Source: Kitasatospora paranensis
GTDB taxonomy: Bacteria > Actinomycetota > Actinomycetes > Streptomycetales > Streptomycetaceae
Direction: 5' to 3'
NCBI RefSeq assembly: GCF_039544005.1
Contig: NZ_BAABKV010000001.1
Location: 806,001 to 870,000, forward strand
Length of the DNA: 64,000 nt
Position 1 is the stretch's first letter. Each line of letters opens with the position of its first letter. Shown piece after piece: positions 37,162 through 46,662 of the stretch. The notes below the pieces were generated by a model, which saw only the letters and a list, made by a program, of their open reading frames with translations, ran no database searches and had not been told where the DNA came from. The position numbers and the translations under genes are program-made.

Positions 37162-37647
37162 TCACCGTCGCTCCTGAGCCCTGGATGCCTCCAGCCACTG
37201 ATCCATTACGTCCTCGACTTCGTCCAGGGCCGGATCGCGATTCCCGTCGGGCGCGTAGGCCGGTGACCGGTCGGCGCGCAGTTCCAGATGTGCGCAGTAC
37301 TCGGCGCGCCGGGCACCTGCTCGTTCCGCAGGTGCGCCCGTGCGGAAGTAGGCGAGCAGTGCTGTCAGGACCCTGCGGCGCCCGAATGCGTAGAGCGCCG
37401 GCTCGACGAACCAGCGGCAGAAGCTTGGGTCCGGGTCGTAGACGGCAGCCGCCATCAGCGGATCGAAGAACTCCTCGGGCAGGCTGGCGCGTGCCAACAG
37501 CGGCCTTGCTACGGCTCGGGCCAGGTGCCGCGCGCGCCGGTCTTCGGGCACGTCGGCTGCGGCCTCGAGGTCCAGCAGGCGAGCCACTTCGGCTGCGCAT
37601 GCAAGGAATGTACGTGTTGATGCCTCGCGGCGGTCACCTTCGGTCAT
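37162..37647 (-). CDS. Hypothetical protein
   Basis: 161 residues from ATG 37647, helical and charged, ending EVEDVMDQWLEASRAQERR. DPDPSFCRWFVEPALYAFGRRRVLTALLAYFRTG looks like an amphipathic helical repeat of the type seen in HEAT-like immunity or scaffold proteins. The frame is intact and coding-like, flanked on both sides by IS5-type debris. Confidence 0.68.
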   Translation of the reverse strand: MTEGDRREASTRTFLACAAEVARLLDLEAAADVPEDRRARHLARAVARPLLARASLPEEFFDPLMAAAVYDPDPSFCRWFVEPALYAFGRRRVLTALLAYFRTGAPAERAGARRAEYCAHLELRADRSPAYAPDGNRDPALDEVEDVMDQWLEASRAQERR

Positions 37648-37696
37648 GGCAGGATTCTCACCCACCGGCCGCACCGGGAACGGCCGTTATGGGTGA

Positions 37697-38130
37697 GATG
37701 ACCTCGACCGAGTCCTGCTGGTCGCGGCCTACTTGCGAACGAACCTGACGCTGGGGCGAATTGCTCCACTGTTCGGAGTGTCCAAGTCGGTGCCCGGCCG
37801 AATCATCGACCGCGTCGGCCCGCTGCCCGCGGTCATGCCCGGGGCGCGGTTCCCCGAGGGCACCCGTGCTGATTGTTGACGGAACCCTCGTGCCCACCCG
37901 CGTCCACGCGATCGCCGAGAAGTCGAAGAACTACCGGTACTCCACGAACCACCAGGTCGTCATCGACGCCCACGCCCGCCTGGTCGCGGCGGTAGGGACA
38001 CCTCCCCGGAAACCGGAACGACTGCAAGGCATGGGAGGGGCCCGGCGCGGCAGCCGCCATCGTCGTCGACCGATTCGATCAGCCGGCGCGCCTTCTTGAG
38101 TATCGGTTCCCCGAACCGCTGCCTTTCGCG
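37697..38130 (+). pseudogene. IS5-type DDE transposase remnant (multiple frame breaks)
   Basis: Three frames together give LVAAYLRTNLTLGRIAPLFGVSKS, VLIVDGTLVPTRVHAIAEKSKNYRYSTNHQVVIDA and LPGNRNDCKAWEGPGAAAAIVVD. These are the HTH and catalytic segments of an IS5-group (DDE_Tnp_4-like) transposase; the first catalytic Asp is in IVDGTLVP and the second in NRND. Frame breaks near 37855 and 38000 plus loss of the tail make it non-functional. It could be the continuation of the N-terminal piece at 37013, interrupted by the hypothetical gene. Confidence 0.85.
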
Positions 38131-38389
38131 CGTGCGCGAGGTCCTCGGCAGTTGGATGCCCTGCTCGGCGAGGGCCATCTCGGAGGGCGCAGACGCGAAA
38201 CCCAGGTCCGAGACCGGCAGGCTGCCCGGCTGGTGGGCGGACCCGGTGCAGTCGCAGGCCACGGAAGACCCGGAGGTGCGACGCACAGGAGCCGTGCCTG
38301 CCCAACCCGCGAGGTCCGACGAAGACGTCACCGGCTGACCAGCGCCGTCCGCGGGGCGGGAAGCGTCGGAGGAGCCCTAGTCTGGCGTG

Positions 38390-38992
38390 ATGGCGATCCA
38401 CGGCTTCGCGACCACGGAGTTCCAGCTCGTGCTGCTGCGCCGGATGGCCGACTTCCACCCGGAGTTGGTCGAGCGGGCCGTGCGGCGGCTGGGATGCACA
38501 GCGTCCGAGATGCGCGAGGCGAACAAGCGCTGGCAGGCGATGCTCCGGTCGAGCCGGTTCCCGCACGGCGCCCGCCGCTACGCCGCGGTGCTCGGCCCAC
38601 CGGAGGCCGTGCTGCCGCGGCGGATCGGCGACCTCGACTGCACGTCGCAGAGCTGGCGGCTGCCGCTCTGGCCCGAGCTGCGGTTCGAGATCCTGCTGGG
38701 GCCGGCCGGCCCGGCGGCTCCGCCGTGGAACGAGTGGCTGGTCCGGGCGCCGGGCACAGCCGTGCCGCGGCTGCGCACGGTGGGCGACCTCGTCCCGTGG
38801 AGCTGCGTGGTGTCGGACGTGGCGGCCGCCTTCCCGCCCGCCGTCCCGCGCGAGGGCGGTGCGCCGACCCGGTGGGAGCTCGACTTCACCGCCCCGGACG
38901 GGACGGGCCGGCCGCGCTCCTGCACGGCCGACTTCACCTGGGGCCTGCTGCAGGAAGTCCGGGCGCGGGACGACGGCGCGGAGCGCCCCTGA
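38390..38992 (+). CDS. Hypothetical protein
   Basis: 200 residues, full frame. It opens with MAIHGFATTEFQLVLLRRMADFHPELVERAVRRLG; later TRWELDFTAPDGTGRPRSCTADFTWGLLQEV. No family recognised. A GTG directly precedes the ATG, so either may start. It marks the return to ordinary coding sequence after the IS-rich region. Confidence 0.7.
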   Translation: MAIHGFATTEFQLVLLRRMADFHPELVERAVRRLGCTASEMREANKRWQAMLRSSRFPHGARRYAAVLGPPEAVLPRRIGDLDCTSQSWRLPLWPELRFEILLGPAGPAAPPWNEWLVRAPGTAVPRLRTVGDLVPWSCVVSDVAAAFPPAVPREGGAPTRWELDFTAPDGTGRPRSCTADFTWGLLQEVRARDDGAERP

Positions 38993-39256
38993 GCTCTCGG
39001 CAGGAGGTCGGGCCCAGCCGCGGCGGGCCGCCCGCCGGCCGAGCCGGATGCGGGTGTCGACCCCTCGCGCCCGGCGCCCTCGCACCCGGCGCCTGCGCGT
39101 CAGGTCTCCCGGTCGCCCGGGGCAGCGGGCGGGGGCCTCCGCACGGGCGGCGCGGCACGATCGGCCCGTTGTCACGACCGGTTAGGATCTTTCCGACCAT
39201 TCGGTACGAATGTTGCGCACCCCGGCCGACCGCCGGAGCAGACAGGAGCGCCCCGC

Positions 39257-39649
39257 ATGGCGAACGAGGAGCCCTCGCAGCCGACCGGGCCGCGCGCCGA
39301 CCGGGTGCCGTGGTGGCAGGACGGCGAGGAGCCGGACTACCGGGCCACCCTCGCCAACGAGCGCACCTTCCTCGCCTGGACCCGCACCGCCATGGCACTG
39401 CTGGCGGGCTCACTGGCGGTGCTCCAGCTCAGCCAGATCGCCTCGGGCACGCTCCGGCTCACGCTGACCTGCTACCTGATCGCCCTGTCCGTCGGGACCT
39501 TGCTGCTGGGCTACCACCGCTGGCGCAGCACCCAGCGCCGGATGCGGCTCGGCCTCCCGCTCACGCACGCCCCCCACCAGTTGCTGGTCACCCTGGCGGT
39601 CCTCGTCCTCGTCGGCCTCATCAGCGTGATCGCGGCGACCACCCACTGA
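39257..39649 (+). CDS. YidH/DUF202 family membrane protein
   Basis: 130 residues. The conserved LANERTFLAWTRTAMALLAGSLAVLQL motif defines DUF202; it is followed by two more membrane helices (LTCYLIALSVGTLLLGYHRW, LLVTLAVLVLVGLISVIA). Three helices in total, as in YidH. Function unknown. It is convergent to a small zinc-ribbon-like membrane protein 18 bp away. Confidence 0.92.
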   Translation: MANEEPSQPTGPRADRVPWWQDGEEPDYRATLANERTFLAWTRTAMALLAGSLAVLQLSQIASGTLRLTLTCYLIALSVGTLLLGYHRWRSTQRRMRLGLPLTHAPHQLLVTLAVLVLVGLISVIAATTH

Positions 39650-39667
39650 CCCCGGCCGCCGCCACCC

Positions 39668-40015
39668 TCACGACGTTCGGATGGACCGGGCCGTGCAGTG
39701 ATGGCAGTGGAGGACATCGACCGGCCCACCGGAGCGCACCCGGGCCACGGCCCGCGCACACGACACGGCGGACAGCACGCCGAGCGCGACCAGCACCACG
39801 CCGACAGCACGCCCGCTGATCAACGGTTTGACGGCCAGTACGAACAGCACCGCCGCCGCCAGGAACCGCACGGCACCCCGGCCCCGGACCACGGGCCGGT
39901 GCCGCTCGCGGACCACACTGATCTCGGTCGGCTCCTCGCACCGCGGGCAGCAGCCCACCCCGCCGGTCCCGCCCCCGCCGGCCCGCACCGTCTCGACCAT
40001 CGGATCATCCGTCAC
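39668..40015 (-). CDS. Small membrane protein with paired-cysteine ends
   Basis: 115 residues. An N-terminal CCPRCEEP and C-terminal LHCHHC pair of cysteine motifs flank two membrane helices (VRFLAAAVLFVLAV, AVGVVLVALGVLSAV). The split CxxC pairs could make one zinc site on the cytoplasmic face. The GTG at 40015 is the apparent start, with ATG 40000 as an alternative. Function unknown. Confidence 0.65.
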   Translation of the reverse strand: MTDDPMVETVRAGGGGTGGVGCCPRCEEPTEISVVRERHRPVVRGRGAVRFLAAAVLFVLAVKPLISGRAVGVVLVALGVLSAVSCARAVARVRSGGPVDVLHCHHCTARSIRTS

Positions 40016-40056
40016 ACAGCAACCCTACGGCTCGCGTCCAGGGAGTCGACGGGTGG

Positions 40057-41597
40057 TCAGTTCCGCGCCCGGAGGCGCCAGACCAGCGGGAGGGCAAGGC
40101 CGGCGAGCAGGGCGAGCAGGCCGGAGAGCGCGATGGCGCGTCCGGTGCCGACGGCCTGGACGTCGCGGAAGGCCGCGGTGATGGCGTCCTGGGTGGCCTG
40201 GTCGACGGAGGCGAGGATCTGGGAGGCCAGCTTGGAGTCGGTCACCGCGTTGCCCAGCTGCTGGGCGTCCGCATCGGACAGGCCGGCTGCCTTGGCCCGG
40301 TCCACCGCCTGATTGGTCTCCACGCCCTGCTGGACGGCCACCGTCACGGCGACGCCGAAGGCGCCGCCCAGCATGCTGGTCACCTTGAACATGCCGGAGG
40401 CGGTACCCGCGAGTTCCTCCGGCGGCCCGGCCACCGCGGTGTCGGAGAGCGGGATGGACATCACGCCGAGTCCCGCGCCGAGCACGAGGAGTCCCCGGCC
40501 AGGATGGCGTAGTCGTAGTGCCGGCCGATGATCGCGGTGATCAGCGTGCCGGCGCCGAGCAGCAGCAGACCCAGCACGACCGGCAGCCGGGCGCCGCGCC
40601 GCGCGGAGAGCCGGCCGCCGTACGGGTTGAGCAGCAGGATGGTGGCGGTGGAGGGCAGCAGCAGGAGCCCGGCGGCGACCGGGCCGTAGCCGCGGACCTC
40701 CTGGAGGTAGAGGGTGAGCAGGAAGCTGACCCCTGCGAAGACGATGTTCATCACGGAGTTGGCGACCAGCGCACCGCAGAACGGGCGGGAGGAGAAGAGC
40801 CGCAGGTCGACCAGCGGATCCGACAGGTGCTTCTCGAGCAGGACGAAGAGCCCGGCCAGCGCCACCGAACCGACCAGCAGCGTGATGATCAGCGGATCGT
40901 CGAAGCCCTCCTCCTGCCCGGCCGTGCAGCCGTAGAGCAGGCAGAACGCGGCCAGCGCGCTGGTGAACAGGCCGGGCAGGTCGATGTGGCGGGTCGCGTT
41001 CGGGTCGGTGGACTCAACGGCCGAGCGGCGCACCAGCCAGAGGCCCGCAAGAGCCAGCGGGGCGTTGATCCAGAAGGTGGAACGCCACCCGAGCGTGCCG
41101 GTGAGGATGCCGCCGACGGCCGGTCCCGCCGCCTGGCCGACCCAGGCGACCGCCATCCACGCGCCGAAGGCCCGCGGCTGCTCCTCCGGCGGGAACATCG
41201 GCGGGATCAGCGCCAGGGTGGCCGGCAGGATGAGCGCGGCGCCGACACCCATGGCCGCCCGGCCGACGATCATGCCGGTGACACCTGGTGCGAAGGCCGC
41301 GACCAGGGAGACGGCGCCCATCACCACCAGGCCGATCTCGAGCATCCGCTTGCGCCCGAACACGTCGCCGAGGCGGCCGGCGGCGAGCACCAGCGCGCCG
41401 GTGGACAGGCTGAAGGCGTTGTTGGCCCACTGCAGGTCGGTCAGCGAGACCGACAGTTCCTTGGAGATCGTCGGGACGGCCACTCCGAAGTCGGCGAACG
41501 AGAGCCAGACCATGCCGGCCGCGACGCACATCCCGATCAGCGCCCTCCAGCGCTGATCCGAGTAGCCCTTGAGGGGCTCAACGGTCGATCGCGCCAT
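40057..41597 (-). CDS. DHA2-type MFS multidrug transporter (one frame break)
   Basis: About 513 residues and 14 helices when repaired. DFGVAVPTISKELSVSLTDLQWANNAF and GRLGDVFGRKRML are the EmrB/QacA-type N-terminal motifs. The C-terminal part (LGVMSIPLSDTAVAGPPEELAGTASGMFKVTSMLGGAFGVAV) lies in another frame from about 40490. One base missing from CCCC 40493-40496 explains it: the join then reads ILAGGLLVLGAGLGVMS. ATG 41597 starts at the homology boundary. It probably exports a drug or cationic compound. Confidence 0.88.
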
Positions 41598-41708
41598 GGG
41601 CCGGCTCCCGGTCTCAGGCCGGCCTCGCGCCGGAACGGACCACCCAACCATGCGTGCCGCGGCCGCCCGTCACGGTGCGACACCCACGGACGGGGCCCCG
41701 ATACAGCC

Positions 41709-41739
41709 GTACGGCCCTGCCCGTGGGGCAGGGCCGTAC
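41709..41739 (-). terminator. Terminator after the cyclophilin gene
   Basis: Perfect 14-bp stem (left arm GTACGGCCCTGCCC at 41709-41722, right arm 41726-41739) with a 3-nt loop, about 60 nt downstream of the cyclophilin stop on the minus strand. Confidence 0.85.
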
Positions 41740-41797
41740 GAAGGATGGTCGGCGGGGCGGGTTCACACGCTCCGTCGGGTGTGCGGCCGGGGGACCG

Positions 41798-42301
41798 TCA
41801 GATCGTGCCGGACTTCGCGATGGTGATCACCGCGCTGGTACGGCCGCTGTCGGAGCCCAGCTTCTCGATGGCCGTCACCACGTCCATGCCCTCGACGACC
41901 TCGCCGAAGACGACGTGCTTGCCGTCCAGCCACGAGGTGACAACGGTGGTGATGAAGAACTGGGAGCCGTTGGTGTTGCGACCCGCGTTGGCCATCGAGA
42001 GCAGGCCCGGCTTGCTGTGCTTGAGCTGGAAGTTCTCGTCCGCGAACTTCTCGCCGTAGATGCTCTTGCCGCCGGTGCCGTTGCCGGCGGTGAAGTCGCC
42101 GCCCTGCAGCATGAACGCCGGGATGACCCGGTGGAAGGACGAACCCTCGTAGCCGAAGCCGTGCTCGCCGGTGGCCAGCTCGCGGAAGTTCTTGGCCGTC
42201 TTGGGGACGACGTCGTCGTACAGCTTGAACACGATCCGGCCGAGGGGCTCGGTCTGACCGTTCTTGGTCGTGGTGATGTCGAAGAAGACATTGCTCGTCA
42301 T
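41798..42301 (-). CDS. Peptidyl-prolyl cis-trans isomerase, cyclophilin A type
   Basis: 167 residues, whole cyclophilin domain. It has the eukaryote-like wording [43 protein letters not shown], catalytic Arg in [18 protein letters not shown], and [18 protein letters not shown] and the Trp in [14 protein letters not shown] for cyclosporin binding. Cytoplasmic protein folding. Streptomycetes are known to carry this class. A strong terminator follows at 41709-41739. Confidence 0.96.
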   Translation of the reverse strand: MTSNVFFDITTTKNGQTEPLGRIVFKLYDDVVPKTAKNFRELATGEHGFGYEGSSFHRVIPAFMLQGGDFTAGNGTGGKSIYGEKFADENFQLKHSKPGLLSMANAGRNTNGSQFFITTVVTSWLDGKHVVFGEVVEGMDVVTAIEKLGSDSGRTSAVITIAKSGTI

Positions 42302-42664
42302 GGGACCAGTCTCCCACTTCGCCCGGGTGCTCGGTCACCTGGGCTCCGCCCCCGTGTCGCCCGGCGACCCCGCAGCCGTCCCCGCCCGGTCGGTGCCCGG
42401 GCGGCCTCCCGGGCCCTCTGCGGGCCCGCGACCGGCCAGGATCCCGGCTCGGCCGTCGCCCGGTCGCCGACCTTGCCGGCCCGTCCCTGACGGCGGCTCA
42501 TGCCGGTGCATCCGGCCCCGCGTACGCCGATCGGGGCATCCCGTACGCTCGCGCCATGAGCGAACGCACCGGACACCCGGCCTGCCTTCGGGGTGCGAGT
42601 CCCCGCACCGCGGGCCGCCCCACCGCCGCACCCGGCCCGGCCTGCGCGCCGTCGGTCGCCACCG
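42302..42664 (+). other. Gap between divergent cyclophilin and S1-domain genes
   Basis: 363 bp of very GC-rich sequence. Open frames cross it on both strands but none has a ribosome site or recognisable motif. It should contain the cyclophilin promoter near 42310-42350; no clear element seen. Confidence 0.45.
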
Positions 42665-43949
42665 GTGCGTGACGTGCTGCCCCACGTCCACCGGGTCACC
42701 AAGTACGACCCCGTCCACCGTGACCGGCACGGCCACTACACCGGTACGGAGCCCGCCGTCAGCGACCACGGCCCGGTCGAGGCCGCCTACCTGGAGGCCG
42801 TCCAGGCGTTCGCGGAGGAGTCCGGCGTCCACCGGTTGGCCGTCCGCGAGCCGCAGGTCGGTGGCTTCGTCCACTTCGGCGTCGAGCCGGCGGCGGACGA
42901 CGACGGCCTGAGCGGGCTGTTCCCGGAGGGCCTCGCCGGGTTCCACGACGGCGCGCAGGTGTCGATGGACATCGCCCTGGCCCTCGTCCGGGCGATGCTC
43001 CGCGACAGCGGTGCCTGGTGCCGGCTGGAGGCGGAGGGGGCGTTCGCCGTCCACGTCGGCTGGGACCAGTACCTGTACGTCGGCAGCCACCTGCCCTGCC
43101 CGGGCGCGGTGGCCCGCACCCGCTCGCTCGGCCTGTTCCCCGAACGCCTGGACGCCTCGCCCTACGACGTCGACGTCGACCCGGGGGCCGTGCAGCGTCC
43201 GGCGGACGACGAGTTCTGGGCGCACCTGCGGTACGTCGTCGGCCGCCACCGTGCCACGTTCCTGGAGGAGAACCACGTCGGGAACGCATCGCGCTGGCAC
43301 CGCCTGACCGCCGACACCGTCGACGCGGTGCGCTCCCGGCTGACCCCGCGGGCGCAACTGGCGGTCTGGCCGGACCTGCTGACCGACGTCGGGACGGCGA
43401 TGGCCGCCCTGCCCGAGGAAGGCCTGGTGGAGATCGTGTGGGAGCGGGCGGACGGCCGGGTCACCTCGGTGGTGGCCGAGGAGACCGCCTTCGAGGCGGT
43501 GGCCTCGCAGGTCGCGGGGGCGCGGGCGGCCGCGGTGGTGCCGCTCGACGTGGACGGACGGCGTCCGCTGTGCACGGCCGTGCTGCCCGATGCCGACGGC
43601 GTGCTGCGCGCCCGCTGGCGGACCGAGGCGACCCCGGCGACCGGGCCTGGGCCGTGCTCAAGACCCTGCGGCGCGGCCAGGCCGTCACCGGCACGGTGGC
43701 CTCGGTCGACGCTTCCGGCCGCGCGTCGGTGGACATCGGCGGCCCCAGCGCGACGCTCGACCCCCCGACGCGCTCCCGGCACCCCGTCGACCGGTCCTCC
43801 GACGCCGTCGACGTCGCCGTCGGACGGCAGGTCACGGCCGTGATCACCGACATCGACCCGGTACGCGAACACGTCGCCCTGTCGCTCCTGCCCGGGCTGG
43901 CCGACGGCCGGCCCGGCACCCCGCTGCCCGTCCGGGCCGGCCGGTATGA
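42665..43949 (+). CDS. S1 RNA-binding-domain protein (two frame breaks)
   Basis: About 428 residues once two missing bases are restored (CCCC 43632-43635 and CCCC 43919-43922). The N-terminal 320 residues are an unrecognised soluble domain (VGWDQYLYVGSHLPCPGAVA, EENHVGNASRWHRLTADTVDAV). The C-terminus is an S1 OB-fold: AVLKTLRRGQAVTGTVASVDASGRASVDIGG, then VAVGRQVTAVITDIDPVREHVALSLL. With the repairs it ends PGRPV at TGA 43947-43949, overlapping the next ATG (ATGA). The start could be GTG 42665 or 42674. It probably binds RNA; role unknown. Confidence 0.8.
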
Positions 43950-44464
43950 CCCCGCGGCGGCGCTCCTACCGCTACGTGGGGCCGGCCGAGCTCGCGGCCC
44001 TGGCCGGGCCGGGGCGCGAGGGCCGGCGGATCCGCTCGCCGGCGGGCCTCGCAGGGTGGGCGGCGGAGCGGGGGCCGCAGGAGTGCGGCGAGCCGTTCAC
44101 CTTCGTCGTCGACACCGCCGGCGTCCTTCGGCTGGCACCCCGCCGCAGCGAGCACGTGGTGTGCGCGGGCGGGGAGGCCGTCCTGAGCGCCGGCGAGATG
44201 GCGCTGCGGCAGGTGTCGGGACGGTGGACGGTCGACGGGGTCAGCAACCAGTCGACCGGTTACTGCCCGGACACCCGCTCGTGGCCCGCCGTCGCGGAGG
44301 CGCTGGAGCACGCCGGGATCGACCACCCCGGCGGGTTCACCCACGAGGTGGTGTTCCGGCGCTGCCCGGGCTGCCGGCAGCTCGCCATCGTGCGGGAGGA
44401 GGACTTCGTCTGCGTCTTCTGCGAGGCGCCGCTGCCTCCGCAGTGGAACGTGGACGAGGAGTGA
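43946..44464 (+). CDS. Hypothetical zinc-ribbon protein
   Basis: 172 residues. RYVGPAELAALAGPGREGRRI opens; GEPFTFVVDTAGVLRLAPRRSEHVVCAGG and the C-terminal CPGCRQLA...CVFCEAPLP give two CxxC pairs, a zinc-ribbon candidate. It is coupled to the S1-domain gene by a 4-nt overlap, so they probably work together. No family name can be given. Confidence 0.75.
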   Translation: MTPRRRSYRYVGPAELAALAGPGREGRRIRSPAGLAGWAAERGPQECGEPFTFVVDTAGVLRLAPRRSEHVVCAGGEAVLSAGEMALRQVSGRWTVDGVSNQSTGYCPDTRSWPAVAEALEHAGIDHPGGFTHEVVFRRCPGCRQLAIVREEDFVCVFCEAPLPPQWNVDEE

Positions 44465-44585
44465 CCGGCGCCCGGCGGATTGCCGGGACCGGTGCCCCAC
44501 CCGCCGCTTTCCCGGGTGTCGCCGCTCCCGGGTCACCAGTGCCGCGTCCGGCAACCTTCGCCCTGTCGCGGCCCGAAGCATCCGC

Positions 44586-44614
44586 CCCCAGCCTTCGGCC
44601 GGGAGGTACCCCCA
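44586..44614 (+). repeat. Streptomyces-type dispersed short repeat
   Basis: 29-30 nt: CCCCCAGCCTTCGGCCGGGA followed by GGTACCCCCA. Near-identical units (C-run, CTTCGNCCGGGAGGTACCCCCA) are scattered through intergenic DNA of many streptomycetes as far as I recall. Only one copy is in this window. Confidence 0.55.
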
Positions 44615-44617
44615 ACC

Positions 44618-44638
44618 GGACGCACCGGCGGTGCGTCC
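44618..44638 (+). terminator. Hairpin, possible terminator
   Basis: Perfect 8-bp stem GGACGCAC / GTGCGTCC (44618-44625, 44631-44638) with a 5-nt loop, about 155 nt past the upstream stop. It may end the S1/zinc-ribbon operon. Confidence 0.45.
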
Positions 44639-44744
44639 AAGTGCGTCCGGTACGAGGACGCTCCGCCGGCACGCCCAGCCGGGCGCCTCGGACCGCTGCT
44701 CGGCGGGCGAAGCTTGCCGGACGCGGCACTAGAATGACGGGCCC

Positions 44745-45419
44745 ATGGAGCAGACCGCAGCAGAGGCCATGATCGCTGTCCCGGCGGGCCGGGTGACCTT
44801 GTCGGACCGGCGGACCGAACGCCGATGGACGGTGGAGCTCGCGCCGTACCACCTCGCGGCCTTTCCGGTCACCCAGGGGCTGTACGCGCGGGTCACCGGC
44901 GCCCGCCCGGCGGCGGCCGACGGGGACGACCTGCCGGTCGAGAGCGTGTCCTGGTGGGACGCGGTCGGGTTCTGCAACGCGCTGTCCGCACAGGACGGGC
45001 TGGTGCCCGCCTACCGCGCGCACCCCGGCGGCGAGGCCGTCGCCTGGGACGCCGGGGCCGACGGGTACCGGCTGCCGACCGAGGCCGAGTGGGAGCACGC
45101 CTGCCGGGCCGGCACGGACGGCCCGCGGTACGGGCCGCTCGACGAGATCGCCTGGTACCGCGGCAACTCGGAGGAACGGATCCACGAGGTGGGCGGCAAG
45201 GAGCCCAACGCCTGGGGGTTCCACGACATGCTCGGGAACGTCTGGGACTGGTGCTGGGACGTCTACGACGCCGAGACGTACGGCACCTACCGGGTGCTGC
45301 GCGGGGGCGGCTGGTTCGACGAGCACTGGAGCTGCCGGGCGTCCGCTCGGCGGCGCAGCCACCCGACCTTCCGGGTCGACGACGTGGGCTTCCGCATCGC
45401 GCGCTCACACGCGAACTGA
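44745..45419 (+). CDS. Formylglycine-generating enzyme (SUMF1) family protein
   Basis: 224 residues, one FGE-sulfatase domain: YHLAAFPVTQGLYARV, PVESVSWWDAVGFCNALS, YRLPTEAEWEHACRAG, then HDMLGNVWDWCWDVY, RVLRGGGWFDEHWSCRASAR and GFRIAR. The catalytic Cys pair of true FGEs is not evident (FCNALS and CRASAR are placed differently), and no sulfatase lies nearby. It is therefore more likely another member of the family (for example an EgtB/NirV-like or effector-activating relative). The start follows directly on a region with the short repeat. Confidence 0.88.
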   Translation: MEQTAAEAMIAVPAGRVTLSDRRTERRWTVELAPYHLAAFPVTQGLYARVTGARPAAADGDDLPVESVSWWDAVGFCNALSAQDGLVPAYRAHPGGEAVAWDAGADGYRLPTEAEWEHACRAGTDGPRYGPLDEIAWYRGNSEERIHEVGGKEPNAWGFHDMLGNVWDWCWDVYDAETYGTYRVLRGGGWFDEHWSCRASARRRSHPTFRVDDVGFRIARSHAN

Positions 45420-45443
45420 CCGACGTCGCCAGGCCGGTGCGCC

Positions 45444-45483
45444 GGGCCGGGCCCGGCGGAGGCACATCCGCCGGGCCCGGCCC
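45444..45483 (+). terminator. Bidirectional terminator
   Basis: Perfect 17-bp GC stem (45444-45460 and 45467-45483) with a 6-nt loop GGCACA, between the convergent FGE-like and NlpC/P60 genes. Confidence 0.85.
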
Positions 45484-45505
45484 TGCCGCGGACCGTCCCG
45501 ACGGT

Positions 45506-46423
45506 TCAGCAGTCGGGGATGACGGTGCCGTTGTTGTCCTTGGCCACGTCGTTGCCCCAGCGCGACAGGTAGAACGCCGACACCCACTGCCCGCCCGGAC
45601 CGACATCCGGATCCGTCTTCAACCACCAGTGGTTGAAACTGCTCCCGCTCGCGATCTCACGACCCCACGCCTTGCAGAACACGTAGTTGGTGCCCTGGTA
45701 CAGCGTCCCCGTACTCACGGTGCTGGTCGGCGACCCGTACACCGCCGCGTTCGCGAACGTGTCCACCCAGTACGTGCCGCCGCCGGACGGCGGCGGGGTG
45801 GAGCCGCCGGACGGGCCGTAGAGGCGGATCGCGCCGTAGTAGTCGCCGTGCGAGGACAGTGCGGCGACCTGGACGTAGCCGCCGGAGTACGGCGCCTCGG
45901 CGATGTAGCCCTGGCCCAGGTAGATGGCCACGTGGTGGATGGTGGACGGGGTGTTCCCGAAGAAGACCAGGTCACCGGGGAGCAGCGGGGCCGTCCCGTC
46001 GCTCCGGTAGTACCGGGCGACGGCCCGCGAGGAGGGCCACTGGGTGGTGGTGACGCCGTTGATGACGTCGGAGCCGACCGCCAGGTAGTAGGCGTAGCGC
46101 ACCATGCCGGAGCAGTCGAGCCCGCGGACGTGGCAGTCGTTCGGCGCGCCGTTGGACGCGTCGCAGGCCCCGTACGAGGGGCCGGGCTGGCTGCCGTGGC
46201 CGCCACCCCACGAGTACGGGGTGCCGATCAGGCCGCAGGCGGCCTTCACGGCCGATTCGGCCTGCGGGGCCGCACCCGAGGAGAGGACGCCGCAGGCGGG
46301 CGCGGCGTGGGCCTGCTGAGCGCCGGAGAAGAAGACGGCGAGGGCGGCCAGGACGGCCAGCAGCGCGGCCATGCGCAGCAGTGCCGCGGCCCGGCCGGGT
46401 AATGGGTCAACGCGCGTAGTCAT
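45506..46423 (-). CDS. Secreted NlpC/P60 cell-wall peptidase
   Basis: 305 residues from ATG 46423. Signal peptide to about residue 40 (two-stage hydrophobic stretch ending AQQAHAAPAC). NlpC/P60 domain: catalytic Cys in VRGLDCSGMVRYAYYLA, GDLVFFGNTPSTIHHVAIYLG with the catalytic His, and AEAPYSGGYVQV. The C-terminal 80 residues form an SH3-like module (GGTYWVDTFANAAVYGSPTS...GREIASGSSFNHWWLKTDPDVG) that likely anchors or positions it on peptidoglycan. Expected role: cleavage of stem peptides outside the cell. Longer upstream frame is proline-rich noise. Confidence 0.92.
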   Translation of the reverse strand: MTTRVDPLPGRAAALLRMAALLAVLAALAVFFSGAQQAHAAPACGVLSSGAAPQAESAVKAACGLIGTPYSWGGGHGSQPGPSYGACDASNGAPNDCHVRGLDCSGMVRYAYYLAVGSDVINGVTTTQWPSSRAVARYYRSDGTAPLLPGDLVFFGNTPSTIHHVAIYLGQGYIAEAPYSGGYVQVAALSSHGDYYGAIRLYGPSGGSTPPPSGGGTYWVDTFANAAVYGSPTSTVSTGTLYQGTNYVFCKAWGREIASGSSFNHWWLKTDPDVGPGGQWVSAFYLSRWGNDVAKDNNGTVIPDC

Positions 46424-46662
46424 GAGGGAGTCCTCGACTCTTGGTGCCACAAGTGGCAGAGGGGGAAGGGGAGTTGGTGGCGGACATTCAAGCACCGTGA
46501 GGGCCGCCGCCGATAGCCCCGGGGCCGAAGTCGCGCCGCCGCGGCGTCCGTTGCGGGGCGGCATGCCGCCGAGGCGGGTTCACCCCGCCGGGGGGATGCG
46601 GGCGTCGGCGCGCGGGGCCAGAATCGGCCGCATCTCCTGTTCCCGACGGGTCGGAGGCATCC

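Noticed and set aside
34247..38150. An intact, active insertion sequence
   Set aside because: Every transposase piece is truncated or frame-broken and no matching terminal repeats or target duplication could be found by eye.
37960..38331. 123-codon open frame on the minus strand
   Set aside because: Partly antisense to IS5-type debris, no ribosome site or motif; probably chance.
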